Positions 9,943 to 21,211 of a stretch of DNA of 64,000 nucleotides are shown in pieces. Source of the DNA: Helianthus annuus. Lineage: Eukaryota > Streptophyta > Magnoliopsida > Asterales > Asteraceae. Both the position numbers and the translations under genes were made by a program. Where the stretch lies: positions 113,671,660-113,735,659 of the forward strand of contig NC_035448.2 in the NCBI RefSeq assembly GCF_002127325.2. The letters are read 5' to 3'. How positions within the stretch are numbered: the first letter of the stretch is position 1; the number at the start of each line of letters is the position of its first letter. Under the pieces are notes generated by a model, which saw only the letters and a list, made by a program, of their open reading frames with translations, ran no database searches and was not told the origin of the DNA.

Positions 9943-12305
9943 CAATTGTAGTGAACTAAGATTCTTTTTGAGTCTGGTCTACAATTTCAAAACGATGTTC
10001 TTTACAACAAGCGTTCTAGATTATATTTTTACAAAGCGTCCACTAATACAAAACCATGAATTCGAAACGATAATGCAAGGATACTATGTGATAGTATTAA
10101 ATGATAGTTCAAAACGATGATACCAAAGATTAGTTTATTTGGTACAAGTCTATTGGGGTTTAGACACGATTACAATAAGTCGAACTTGAAACGATACACC
10201 ATATAAACAACGATGAAAACAAAAGTACAATTGCCTAAAATCTATTATTTATAAGTTGTTCACGTGTAGGCTTTGTACGGATTATTTTTCCATGAACGTA
10301 TCTTAGTATTCAAATTCCATTATTATTCTAGATTCTCATAACAAGCGAATTAACCTCGTATCTGTCGATGAGCTTATGGTAGGGCGTAGTCCCTAAGTGA
10401 AACCCTGAGCTCGACATTCCATAAAAGATGGCTGTTTTCCCTCAAATACGGAAAATGCCTGACCTCGATGATGACAATGAGGCGGAGGTGATAGCCTTGG
10501 ACGAACACTCTATCAGTAGGAACGAGGTCCCTATGGTTCATATTAAGCATGATTGGTGACATTCTTGTCAAGATAAGGTAGATGAAACACTCATCTTGAA
10601 GGTGCCCATTCATCTATTATTGTTATGAATCCTCTTTACTTCTATTTCTCAACATCGCGCTATTCCGCGAGCGATGGCTACATGTATTAACGCGTGGACC
10701 ATCATGAAGGTCCATTCTATGTTAAAGGTAAATAGACAGTCATTTCCCTCTCTCCGTCTGATCATCTGTTTTGAACGAGGGAACGCTAGGGTGACCATAC
10801 AAGGCAATTTATTATTACGGGGGCCCACGTAATAATAACTTGCAGTGGATGGGAATCCTGGTGGGCCCTACGGGTCAGACTAATGATCACTACATGTTCT
10901 AAATCCTTGAGTTGTTACTTGAGAGTTTAATTTTTTCCATTTCTTAGAACGTTAACTAAGGTGATTACTATGACTCTCCACAATACATTAAAAACTACAT
11001 GTATTGATTTCATGCCTAGCATTCGATCTATATCACAAGTCAGTTGAGACTAGTCATTTAAGCAAACAAATTAGGAAAACCATCCAGGAAGGATTTTCCT
11101 CAAACATTCTAAAACTCCAACATTTGGGTTAATCTCACGGTGCCTATAACACCTTATCATATCTATTGGAGTTATTATGATAAAATCCGTCATTTAACAT
11201 TCATTTTGTCTCAAAGGATAGTATGGCATGAGCCATGGCGCAACTCTTTTACTACATTCTATTCGACATCTATGGAAATCGTAACAACTTTGTTGGAACT
11301 CGTTGAGCTCAAACAATACCAATGTATTCGTCACATAAGTTAATGCGACGAAGGATTTTCCCTACTTTGTACGACCAAGGTCCATAGGGTATGAAATGCA
11401 TACTGTAAGGACAGAAGTGACCGTTTGGTTTCCCCCTCCTCACAGATAGTTATTCCGCTTAGGATTATGGACAACACATACATCCTATCACCCACGACTC
11501 TCCACCTTACTATTCTGATGCACATTCTCAACCTCTACCACCGGACATGAGCCCATCTAATCCTTATCGTCCATGCCATTTTTCGCTTATTACTATAAAC
11601 TATGAGTTTTATCTTCCAAGATTCATCTTAGTATTCCCTTTCGACGAGTCCATGATCTTGAGACTCAGATTTCTGCTACTCGACCTCCCCCGGAATGCCC
11701 CATTACTATCATTTCCCCCCTATCAGTACCTCCACAAAGTGCCTCTACCATTTGAGGAACACATTCATACCCTTGAGAACCACTTGACTGCCACCATTAG
11801 GCACATTTTTGGTCTCGAGGAGGAGGTTACGTGCCATCACGGTCTAATTTTTATGTCTTCACTTTCACATCCCACACCACGGTAGTTATGTTCAATTACT
11901 AACTTTTGGGAAGTGTACCCGATTTTGTGAAAGACTAAAGACTGTTGAAGACTTGGAGACTTGAATATCAAGCAAGGAACAATGTGAAGAAAAGACTTCA
12001 CCTTATTTTATATATTACTATATGTCGTGTATCGACCGAAGTGATGTAACTCCCAGATTATTTTTGTTTTCTTCACTAAAATAATTGTAAAAAGGTGACA
12101 TGACATATATAAGTTGGTATTTTCTTATTGACACACTGTTGTAATTTATTTTACATCCCTGCAACGATGTGATGAATATGGTGCGAAAGATTTGCATAAG
12201 TATCATTATGATCTATCTTGACCTTATGATCATAGTGCGCGATGATGTGTTTTTATTTTCGTTCATGTCTAATCTCTTCGATATATATTTTATATATATA
12301 TATAT
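9943..12305 (+). other. Long leader between PBS and gag of old chromovirus
   Basis: About 2.4 kb with only short open frames on either strand and no domain I recognise. The longest plus-strand one (11547-11885) is Pro/His-rich and could be decayed accessory sequence. The young chromovirus has only about 1.1 kb in the same place. A TA-rich microsatellite sits at about 12280-12310 just before gag. Confidence 0.55.
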
Positions 12306-12975
12306 ATATGAAGATCATGGCACCAGAACGAAGTAACACTTTTTAAGCCCAAACGGAACCCTTACCTGCAACACGAGCTGAGCTTGATGCTCTACTGAAC
12401 CAGCGAGTTGCAGAAGCAATCGTACGACACGAAGCAAACCACACTACAAACAATAGCGAAACTGGAGGAACTATATTGAGAATTGCTCAGGCTATAACTC
12501 TTGCGTTAAATCTTACGAGGATGGGAAAACTGAATAAAGGTGCGGTTAAAAGGGAGACGCATGTGAAGTCTTCTTCGGGTAACAATAAGAGAAAGTATTC
12601 GTATTTGCAGAAAGGTTCTATATCGAACAACAAACATAAGAAAACCCCCACGACTAAGAAAAACCAAGGCAATTGTTGCCACAACTGAAACGAGTGGTAA
12701 GAAACATAATGGAAATACATCTAAGTGTAACAAGTGTGGATATCATCACACTGGTAGCTCTCGAACTATCAAGTGTGACAAATGCGGGAAAATGGGTCAC
12801 CGCACAGAAAAAAAAATGTTGGGGGTAAGAACAAGGTGGTTAAGAAGGAAGAAGGTAGTGGTAACAGTAACGAATGAGGGAGAACCCAAGGCTATTTTTT
12901 TATTGTGGAGATATGGGACATTTCCGGAAGGACTGTCCCAAAGAAAACAAAGGCCGCGGACAAGCCTTTGTGGTT
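12306..12975 (+). pseudogene. Old chromovirus gag, internally deleted
   Basis: The start region encodes the usual chromovirus Gag N terminus (a LDALLNQRVAEAI helix and RHEANHTTNN, about 12390-12450), then jumps to the basic linker before the zinc knuckle (GKLNKGAVKRE, about 12520). Only about 140 codons separate start and zinc knuckles, so the central capsid domain appears to be missing. Two knuckles are visible: a degenerate CNKCG...KCDKCGKMGH at 12727-12800, and CGDMGHFRKDC at 12904-12936, in different frames. Stops at 12686-12712 and frameshifts disable it. Confidence 0.75.
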
Positions 12976-15900
12976 AGAGCTAAAGAAGCGCGACAGGATC
13001 CCAACGTAATCACCGGTACGTTCCCTGTCAACGATTATTTCGCTTCTATTTTGTTTGATACCGGTGCAAATTTTAGTTTTATATCTTTAGATCTTAAAGA
13101 TATACTTGGACTAAAGTCAACTAAACTAGATTTTCCATTCACTATCGAATTAGCGAATGGAGGTGATTGAATCTGATAAAATGGTTAAAGGATGTTCCTT
13201 AGAACTAAGAAAACGAAAATTCAAAATTGACCTAATACACGTTCAACTAGGTAGTTTTGATATTGTAGTTGGAATGGATTGGCTATCCACCAACGAAGTC
13301 GAAGTCGTATGTTACGACAAGATCATTCGAATCCCCTTTCCTAATAACGAGAAACTTCTTGTTCACGGTGAGAAAAACAAAATGCCATTACGAATTATTT
13401 CCTGTATGAAAACCCGAAAGTGCCTACGAAAAGGATGTATAGCATTCCTAGCGCACATAGTATACAAGAAGGCCAAGGAGCTAAAACTTGAGGAAAAACC
13501 AGTTGTGAAGGAATTCCCTGAAGTCTTTCCAGAAGACTTGCCAGGAATACCACCACAACGACAAGTCGAATTCCGAATAGACTTAATTCCAGGTGCCACA
13601 CCTGTGGCAAAGTTTCCATACTGATTAGCTCATTCAGAAATGCAAGAATTGTCCACACAACTTCAATAGTTGATGGACAAAGGTTTCATCAGACCAAGCT
13701 ACTCACCCTAAGGAGCTCCATTCCTATTCGTGAAGAAGAAGGATAGAAGTTTTAGGATGTGCATAGACTATCGAGAGTTGAATAAACTCACAATCAAGAA
13801 TCGGTATCCATTACCGAGGATTGACGATCTATTCGATCAACTACAAGGATCGAGCTATTATTCAAAGATCGATTTGAGATCAGGATACCATCAACTCAGG
13901 ATTCAAGAAGAAAGTGTTCCAAAAATGGCATTCCGAACTCGCTACGGTCATTACGAGTTCTTTGTCATGCCATTTGGCTTAATAAATACACCAGCGGTGT
14001 TCATGGATTTAATGAACTGCGTGTGCAAGCCCTACCTTGACAAATTCGTGATAGTGTTTATCGATGATATATTGATATACTCACGAAACAAGGACGAACA
14101 GAGCACCATCTTAGAACTATCATTGAATTGTTGAAAAAGGAGAAACTGTATGCGAAATTTTCCAAATGCAAAATTTGGCTTCGCGAAGTTCAATTTCTCG
14201 GACATGTAGTCAACGAGAAAGGCATACATGTTAATCCATCGAAAACTGAGGCCATAAAGAATTGGAGTGCGCCAAAGACACCAACCGAAATACGTCAATT
14301 TCTAGGGTTGGCCGGTTATTATCGAAGATTCATTGAGAATTTTTCGAAGATTGCTCAACCACTCACTTCTCTCACTCAAAAAGATAAGAAATTTGACTGG
14401 AGAGAGAAACAAGAAGCAGCTTTTCAACTGCTTAAGGACAAACTCTGTAATGCTCCAATTCTATCACTCCCAGACGGTAGGGATGTTTCCGTAGTCTATT
14501 GTGACGCCTCACAACAAGGGTTAGGATGCGTGTTGATGTAAAGGGAGAAAGTTATTGCATACGCATCACACCAACTAAAGATACACGAAAGGAACTATAC
14601 CACACATGACCTAGAGTTAGGTGCAGTGGTATTTGCACTAAAAATTTGGCGTCATTACCTTTATGGTACTAAATGCACGATATTCACGGATCACAAGAGT
14701 CTTCAACATATATTTAACCAGAAAGAGTTAGATATGTGCCAAAGACAATGGGTCGAATTGTTGAATGACCATGATTGTGAGATCAAATATCATCCGGGCA
14801 AAGGGAACGTTGTCGCGGATGCATTAAGTCGAAAAGAACGAGTTAAACCTTTGTGTGTGCGATATTTAGGACTCACAATTCACAATGACCTTACCTCTCG
14901 AATTCGTGATGCTCAGCAAGAAGCATTGAAAGTAGAAAACGTCAAGGAAGAAATGCTTATAGGTATGGAAAAACAATTAGAACCAAAAGAGAACGGAGCC
15001 TTATATTTCATGAATAGAATTTGGATTCCTCATTTTGGTGGTCTTCGAGGCCTAATTCTTGATGAGGCTCATAAATCCAAATATTCGATACATCCTGGAG
15101 CAGATAAGATGTATCACGATCTCAAGGAATTTTGTTGGTGGCCTAATATCAAAGGTGATATTGCGGCATATGTTGGAAAATGTCTAACATGTGCTAAAGT
15201 TAAGGCCGAGTATCAAAAACCTTCTTCTTTGCTACAACAACCCGAAATCCCTAATTGGAAATGGGAACTTATTTCTACGGATTTCGTAACTAAATTACCC
15301 AGGACTTCTCGTGGCCACGACATCATTTGGGTAATCATCGACCGATTAACCAAGTCAGCTCACTTCTTGCCTATCTGTGAGAAATAGTACTGAGAAGTTA
15401 GCTAAAATCTATCTCAAAGAAATTGTAGCCAGACATGGTGTACCTGTGTTGATAATCTCTGACCGAGATGGTCGTTTTAATCAAGGATTTGGCAATCATT
15501 TCAAAAGGCCTTCGGATCCCAATTAAATTTGAGCACCACCTTTCATCCCCAAACTGTCGGCTAAAGTGAACGCCGAATTCAAACTCTAGAAGATATGTTG
15601 CGTGCTTGTGTGATGGATTTACGTGGGAATTGGGACACTCACTTACCTTTAGAGGAATTCTCATACAATAACAGTTATCATACGAGTATTAAAGCTGCAC
15701 CATTCGAAGAATTATATGGTCGTAAGTGTCGATCTCCGCTATGCTGGGCGGAACTGGGCGACAAACAAATGTTAGGTCCTGAGTTAGTTCAAGAAACTAC
15801 CGATAAAATATTAAAAATTCGAGACCGTATCAAGCCGGCTCGAGACAGACAGAAAAGCTACGCGGACAGACGCCACGAACCGTTGTCTTTTGAGGTTGGA

Positions 15901-16333
15901 GACAATGTGTTGCTAAAAGTCTCGCCGTGGAAAGGCGTAGTTAGATTCGGTAAGCAAGGGAAGCTTAGCCCGAGATACATAGGACCATACGAAATCTTGG
16001 AAAAGACTGGGAAATGTTGCCTACAAGTTAAAGCTGCCTAAAACACTCAGTAACGTCCACGACCCTTTTCATGTGTCGAATTTGAAAAAGTGTCTTTCGG
16101 ATGAATCACTTATTATTCCCCCGGATGAAATCCATGTAGGCGACAAACTCCATTTCATTGAAGAACCTGTTGAGGTTCTGGATTCAAAGATTCACAAAAC
16201 GAGGATAAGTCGTATCAAACTAATCAAAGTCCGATGGAACTCGAAACGAGGACCCGAGTTCACATGGGAACGAAAAAACGAAATCAAAAAGAAGTACCCT
16301 CATTTGTTTAAGAAAGTCCCAACAAAGAAGTGA
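12976..16333 (+). pseudogene. Old chromovirus pol: protease, RT, RNase H, integrase, chromodomain
   Basis: Pol processes Gag-Pol, copies RNA to DNA and inserts it. Visible in order: aspartic protease (FDTGANFSF, about 13055); RT with [20 protein letters not shown] (13757) and FIDD catalytic core at 14057-14068; RNase H ([10 protein letters not shown] near 14498 and TDHKSLQHI near 14688); integrase H2C2 finger ending [10 protein letters not shown] (about 15180), first catalytic Asp in STDFV (about 15278), SDRDGRF (about 15460) and the C-terminal [18 protein letters not shown] stretch; then a chromodomain (PEFTWERKNEIKKKYP, about 16250). Breaks: frameshift near 13157, stops at 13622-13624, 13663 and 14539, frameshifts near 14100, 15385-15590 and 16040. 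Confidence 0.9.
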
Positions 16334-16367
16334 CGCAACTTAAAATTTCGGGATGAAATTTTCTTTA

Positions 16368-16379
16368 ACAGGGGGAGAA
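16368..16379 (+). promoter_or_regulatory. Polypurine tract of old chromovirus
   Basis: ACAGGGGGAGAA directly abuts the 3' LTR start at 16380. It is the expected plus-strand primer left by RNase H. Confidence 0.85.
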
Positions 16380-17256
16380 TGTGACAAACGGCAAAATTCC
16401 GGCAATTCCGTACAACCAGAACAACTATTTCAATTTTTATTTTCGCATATACAACTTGATTTTAATTAATTGAAGTCTTAAAAGTCTAGGAATTACAAAA
16501 ATCATAGTAAATTATGATAATGAATCTGTTTCGATTAGAAACAATATCCTAGACTAACAATAGGAACGCGAATAAACGATACTTGTCAGTACTAGTCGCG
16601 GTACAGTCTGACACAATGAAAACAAGACATACAGTTATGTCTACACAAATATTCTATAAAAAAGATCTTTGTCCAAAAATAATATGTGCCTTATTATTTA
16701 CAAAATTCCAAGTAAAAACCAAATTGCCCCGGTCCGCAGAAAAATACAGCAATCCTGCGGAAATATACAGCATTCCGCAAAACGAAACAGTAACTGTCCA
16801 AAAAACCCAAAAATAAATATTATTTGACATAAATAATATAATGGGTATTAAAAACGAGACAAAATCCGCAATCGAATCTTATCGCGTTAAGTTGCACGGC
16901 TAGTTCAGTAAACTGCCAGTCAGCAAAGCCGGTACCGGAACCTTGTCAAAAATAATAAAATTTTTTGTCCAAAAAGTTGAATTTATTATTTTGATAATAA
17001 AACAAGTGCAGAAATAATTTTTTTTATGTATTTATCTAAACAAAACACGGTGTCAGTATTTAACCCGGTACATGACCCGAATCGACTTTTTCACCCGAAT
17101 TACAAACTAAAAATTTTGGTGAACTAGTTTTATCTAGTGTCACACTACTTTAAAATATTAGAGCTTAAAACCTTGTAGATATTTTTATATAAATTATCAA
17201 AGTTTATGAAGGTGTATATATTAATTAAGTTTTATAAAAAAAAATACAAAACCCCT
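16380..17256 (+). repeat. 3' LTR of old chromovirus, left part
   Basis: Matches 6013-6875 closely with scattered substitutions. It is cut after AAAACCCCT by the copia element; CCCCT at 17252-17256 is the copia target-site duplication. Confidence 0.93.
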
Positions 17257-17986
17257 TGTTGGGATTGAACCCTACCAGAGGAATAGATAATTAAAGCCAA
17301 AACTGGAATAGGTCAGTGGATCCAGAATAAGCAGATGTTATGTATACAAGTCTCTCCCCTTGAAAGTGATTTCAACATCTGCTGACCTCCTATCTACTGA
17401 TCATACAAACTGCTGACCTAAAAATGCTGATCTAGTCAAAGATTGATGAAGAACTAAAGCCCTGCTGCACAATCTACTACCTTGAGTCAAGCACTGCTGA
17501 TCATGACAAGTACTGCTGGGTTCACAGTTGTGGAAGGATGCAGCAGTAGTTTTGTTTACTTTATGTAATGTATTGTAATATCAATAGTTAGCATAGCAGA
17601 GGTTGTATAGATCAGATGTTAGAGTTTGTTAGGAGGTTAGATGTCACTTTCATGGTGACGTCAGCTTAGATGCTTCAGTGGTTTGCTCGTGCCTATAAAT
17701 AGAACAGTGCTCTGTACTGTTCTATTAGCTCTTTCACCATCTTCTTCCTGCACGAACAAATATTGTGAGCTCAGGCTGAGGGGGAGTTTGCATTCATTCA
17801 TGCATTGCAATCGTTATTGAAATAAATTAAATATTTCGGTTCTTTGTTGAAAATGTTTGATTAAAGCATTTCTCCTGTTTGATTGTGTACAAAGTTTGTT
17901 TCCATTATAATTCCGCTGCACAACTCATTCATCTTCATCTTAATTCAAACGTAAAACACAATCAAAACCAAACTCAGATCCTAACA
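17257..17986 (+). repeat. 5' LTR of Sirevirus-like element
   Basis: 730 bp, TGTTGGGATTG to CCTAACA. It is rich in short CTGCTG/CACTG words. It contains a bZIP-type box, a TATA box and a hairpin at the presumed transcript start, all repeated in the 3' LTR. Confidence 0.95.
17656..17723 (+). promoter_or_regulatory. Sirevirus LTR promoter: TGACGTCA box, TATA box, initiator hairpin
   Basis: TGACGTCA at 17656-17663 is a perfect palindrome of the CRE/as-1 class bound by plant bZIP factors. TATAAATA follows at 17694-17701, 30 bp further on. Immediately downstream AGAACAGT (17701-17708) and ACTGTTCT (17716-17723) form an 8-bp perfect inverted repeat around a 7-base loop. All three recur in the 3' LTR (29755, 29793, about 29800), with one mismatch in the hairpin. 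Promoter function is inferred from motif and spacing. Confidence 0.65.
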
Positions 17987-17988
17987 AT

Positions 17989-18000
17989 TGGTATCAGAGC
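17989..18000 (+). promoter_or_regulatory. Primer binding site of Sirevirus-like element
   Basis: TGGTATCAGAGC, the exact complement of the initiator tRNA-Met 3' end, lies two bases after the LTR end. Confidence 0.9.
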
Positions 18001-18158
18001 TTGGACAGTCAAATTTGATTTAACAATCATTTTGACATAAATAGTTCAGCTCACAAACATTGATACTGATAGTTTGTTCGTTTTGTTGAAAAACAGAGCA
18101 AGGTTTAATCACCATTAAAGATTAAAGTTGATTAATCAGTACCTATAAAACAACTAGG

Positions 18159-21100
18159 ATGACGTCACAATCACAAGATGATAAGAATAACATCAGCTCT
18201 CTTTTCAAACCTCCCATGCTTAAACGTAATGAGTACAACATCTGGGAGAGAAGGATGGGTCACATCCTTGCTCAACAGAATACTGGATGTTGGAGGTCTG
18301 TTGTCTTTGGTCCCCATGTTCCTATGGTGCCAAGTGCTGAGGATACAAAGAAGTTCGTCCCTAAACCAACTGAAAACTATATTGAAACTGATTTTCAAAA
18401 GTTCGAACTCGATGCCAAAGCATTTAGCATCATAGCTTTTGCGTTACCCAATGAAATCTATGCTGGACTGTTACATTGTAACAGTACCAAAGAATTGTGG
18501 GATGCATTAAAGGAACAATTTGGGGGAACAGAAGAGGTTATTGAAAACAACAGGGAAATTTTGAATCAGCAGTATGAAACATTTTGTCACATCAAGGGTG
18601 AATCATTAACCCAACAGTTTGAACGTTTTAGCTGTCTCATTAGTGAACTAAGGCTTGTTAAAGTTACATTTTCAAATGCAACTCAAAATAGCAGGTTTCT
18701 TAGATCACTACCTGAAAAATGGGACACAATTGCATTTGTTACTAGAAATTCAGCTGAGTTCAAGGATCTAACACTGACCCAACTCCATGGTAGACTCCTG
18801 ACCTATGAAAGGGAGATAAACCAGAAAAGGAGGTTGCAAGAGTCTGGAAAAGTTGCAGATGACTATTCATTTGGCAGCACAACTCTTTTTGGTCAGGAAG
18901 AATCTGGTAGTAGCAGTAAGGATCAGAGTTGTGATCATTTTATTGACATAACTGCTGGTTTTAACAACTCTGATCCTCACTCTGCAAATTATGCTTTCAC
19001 TGCAAACTGTGAAAATCAGATGTCAAATAATCTGTGTTTTGTACTCAATGATTTGCAACATTTTGATCCCACTGACTTAGAAGAGATGGACATTTTGCAT
19101 CAATTGGCTTTGCTTAGTGTTAGAACAAGCAAATTCTACAAAAGAACAGGGAGAAAATTCCCAGGGCTTCATGGGAATTTAAAGGTGGGGTTGGATAAGT
19201 CAAAAATTAAGTGCTACAAGTGCAATAGGCTAGGTCATTTTGCTAGGGAATGCAGGAGTCAAACCACTGGTCCAATAATTACTCATCCCAGCTCAAACCC
19301 TATACCACAACAACAAAGCACTGTGCACTACACACAATATACCCCTGCAGCACATGTTAACACTGCTCACTATGCTGCAACCCATGTGTCTGTGCATTAT
19401 GTTCAAACCACTGTTCCACAAATTCAGTATGTTCAGGCCCCTGTTCCTCAGGCACAGGTGCAACCTGTTGCACCTCAACAAGCTGCTCCAACAGTGGCAC
19501 AACCAGATCATCAAAGCTTTTTCACACAAGGCTTTGTTGATTGGAGCAGCATGCCTGATGAACTTGGTGGTGAAAATTTTTCTCTCTATGCTTCTAATGA
19601 TACTTTTGATAACGAATTTTGTTTGATGGCATTAGAGTCAATACCAGATGGGGTAGAAACTGAAGGTGAACAACTAAGTGCTGAAACAGTGGATGAAGTT
19701 GCTGAAGCAGTGGTTACTGCAGTTGCTGGTGAACTACTGCTGGGAGAAAATTCAGAAACCCTGATTGAACCACTGTCTGACCCTTGGTCCAAAGAAGACA
19801 AAGAGAGAGAAGAAGTGAAGAAAGCTGGTGAGGAAGAAAGGAGAGCTGATGAAGAAGGTGATCATCAATGTGATTGTGCCATGATGGCTGCTGCCAAGGT
19901 AACTCCTCAAGTTCTTGAAAACTGTGTTCAGACAAATGTATTATTGCATTTGCTAACATTAAAGAGGTAAATGAAAACCTTAGGGATAAAGTCTTGTCTG
20001 ATGAAGTCAAATTTGAAAAGTCATTAAAAGAACTTAGAAACAAATTGGCTGAAAAGGATAAAGTGATCAGCAGTCTCAAAGAAGAGCAGAGCATAACCAA
20101 AACTCAACTCCAAACTATGGTAGAAAAATACCAAGTTTGCAAAAATGAGTTGGAGTCCACCCAGATCACATGTGAAAGATGGGTGGAATCTTGTAAAGGG
20201 TATGAGTTTATGCTTGCAAAACAGCTTGAAAGCAATGTCAAGTTTGGCATAGGACATAGAAAATATGATGATCTTGTAAACACTGCTGAAAATCAAGCTG
20301 GTTCAACAGAAATAATACCAACCAACAAGAATGGCCAAGAGGTTAAAATAACTGACAAACTTGGTAACAAAATTACTCTGGAAAGATCTGTGGGATCCTC
20401 AACTTTTGAGGAGATTGAGAAATATCAATTTAAACCCACATGGTCTGATGAGTGTGACATCCTGGAAAACTTCAAACCAATGGATTTCACAACCACTGAT
20501 GGTGTTAAAGCTCCAAAAGCAAAGATCATTCCTATCAAAGATATCCCAGCAGTGGTTCAAAACTCTGTTGCAAAGGAATCTGAGAAAAGGAAGAAGAGAG
20601 AAAAGATTAAAAACCTGTTTTGTGATTTTTGTGAAAAAAGGAATCATCTAACAAAAGACTGTTTTCATCTAAAAGCACATGATCTAAACAAAACAAGTGT
20701 CATTGTACCTGCTGAAAGCTGCACCATCTGTGGTAAAAATAACCACAAAACTAAGGAATGTGTGTATCTCAAAAACTTTGATGAGAAAAGGAATGAGTAC
20801 ATTGCAAAAACATCCTTAAGTTCATCAGCATCATCTGTCAAATTCACCAAGAAACAACCATTGTTTGTCCCAGTCCAAACAGCTGTCACAAAACAGCTGA
20901 ATCAAACATCTGTTCAAGTGACTGATGCACCTCCTGCAAATCAATTCAGGAGAGGTAAAGGACAACCATCATACCAAAGGATCCCACACGTTTATGAGGC
21001 TTACAAAAAGCCTTCTAAACCAAGAGTGAATAGGTATCCTTTTGGTTATCAACAGGTGATTGGCCAAGACCCCCAACAGTGGTTAGAGAAAAACATTCCC

Positions 21101-21211
21101 AAAAATGTTCAAACCCCTGAGCTAACCACTGTCCATGCATCTGCCACCATCGCAGACACTGTTGAGACCCCATCCAAAGCCTTATTGGCTTTGGAGACCT
21201 TAATGAACTAA
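18159..21211 (+). pseudogene. Sirevirus gag: UBN2-type capsid, zinc knuckles, coiled coil
   Basis: Gag builds the particle and packages RNA. Starting at ATG 18159 (MTSQSQDDKNNIS), the first 603 codons contain the copia UBN2-type gag region (NEYNIWERRM, then ELWDALKEQFGG near 18490 and SLTQQFERFSCLISELR near 18600). A CCHC knuckle CYKCNRLGHFARECRS follows at about 19210, then a Gln/Pro/Val-rich linker (19300-19520). A one-base loss near 19940 shifts the frame; the reading continues at 19955-21211 with a coiled coil (about 19994-20190), a finger-like CDFCEKRNHLTKDCFHL (about 20620) and CTICGKNNHKTKEC (about 20719). The total of about 1,000 codons is large for copia gag and normal for Sireviruses. 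The stop is TAA at 21209. Confidence 0.88.

Noticed and set aside
11140..11885. Host gene exons in the chromovirus leader
   Set aside because: Only short open frames without domains, lying inside an element with matched LTRs and TSDs.
17996..18010. tRNA gene near the PBS
   Set aside because: Only the 12-base primer-binding complement is present; no cloverleaf can be formed, and no tRNA was found elsewhere in the window.
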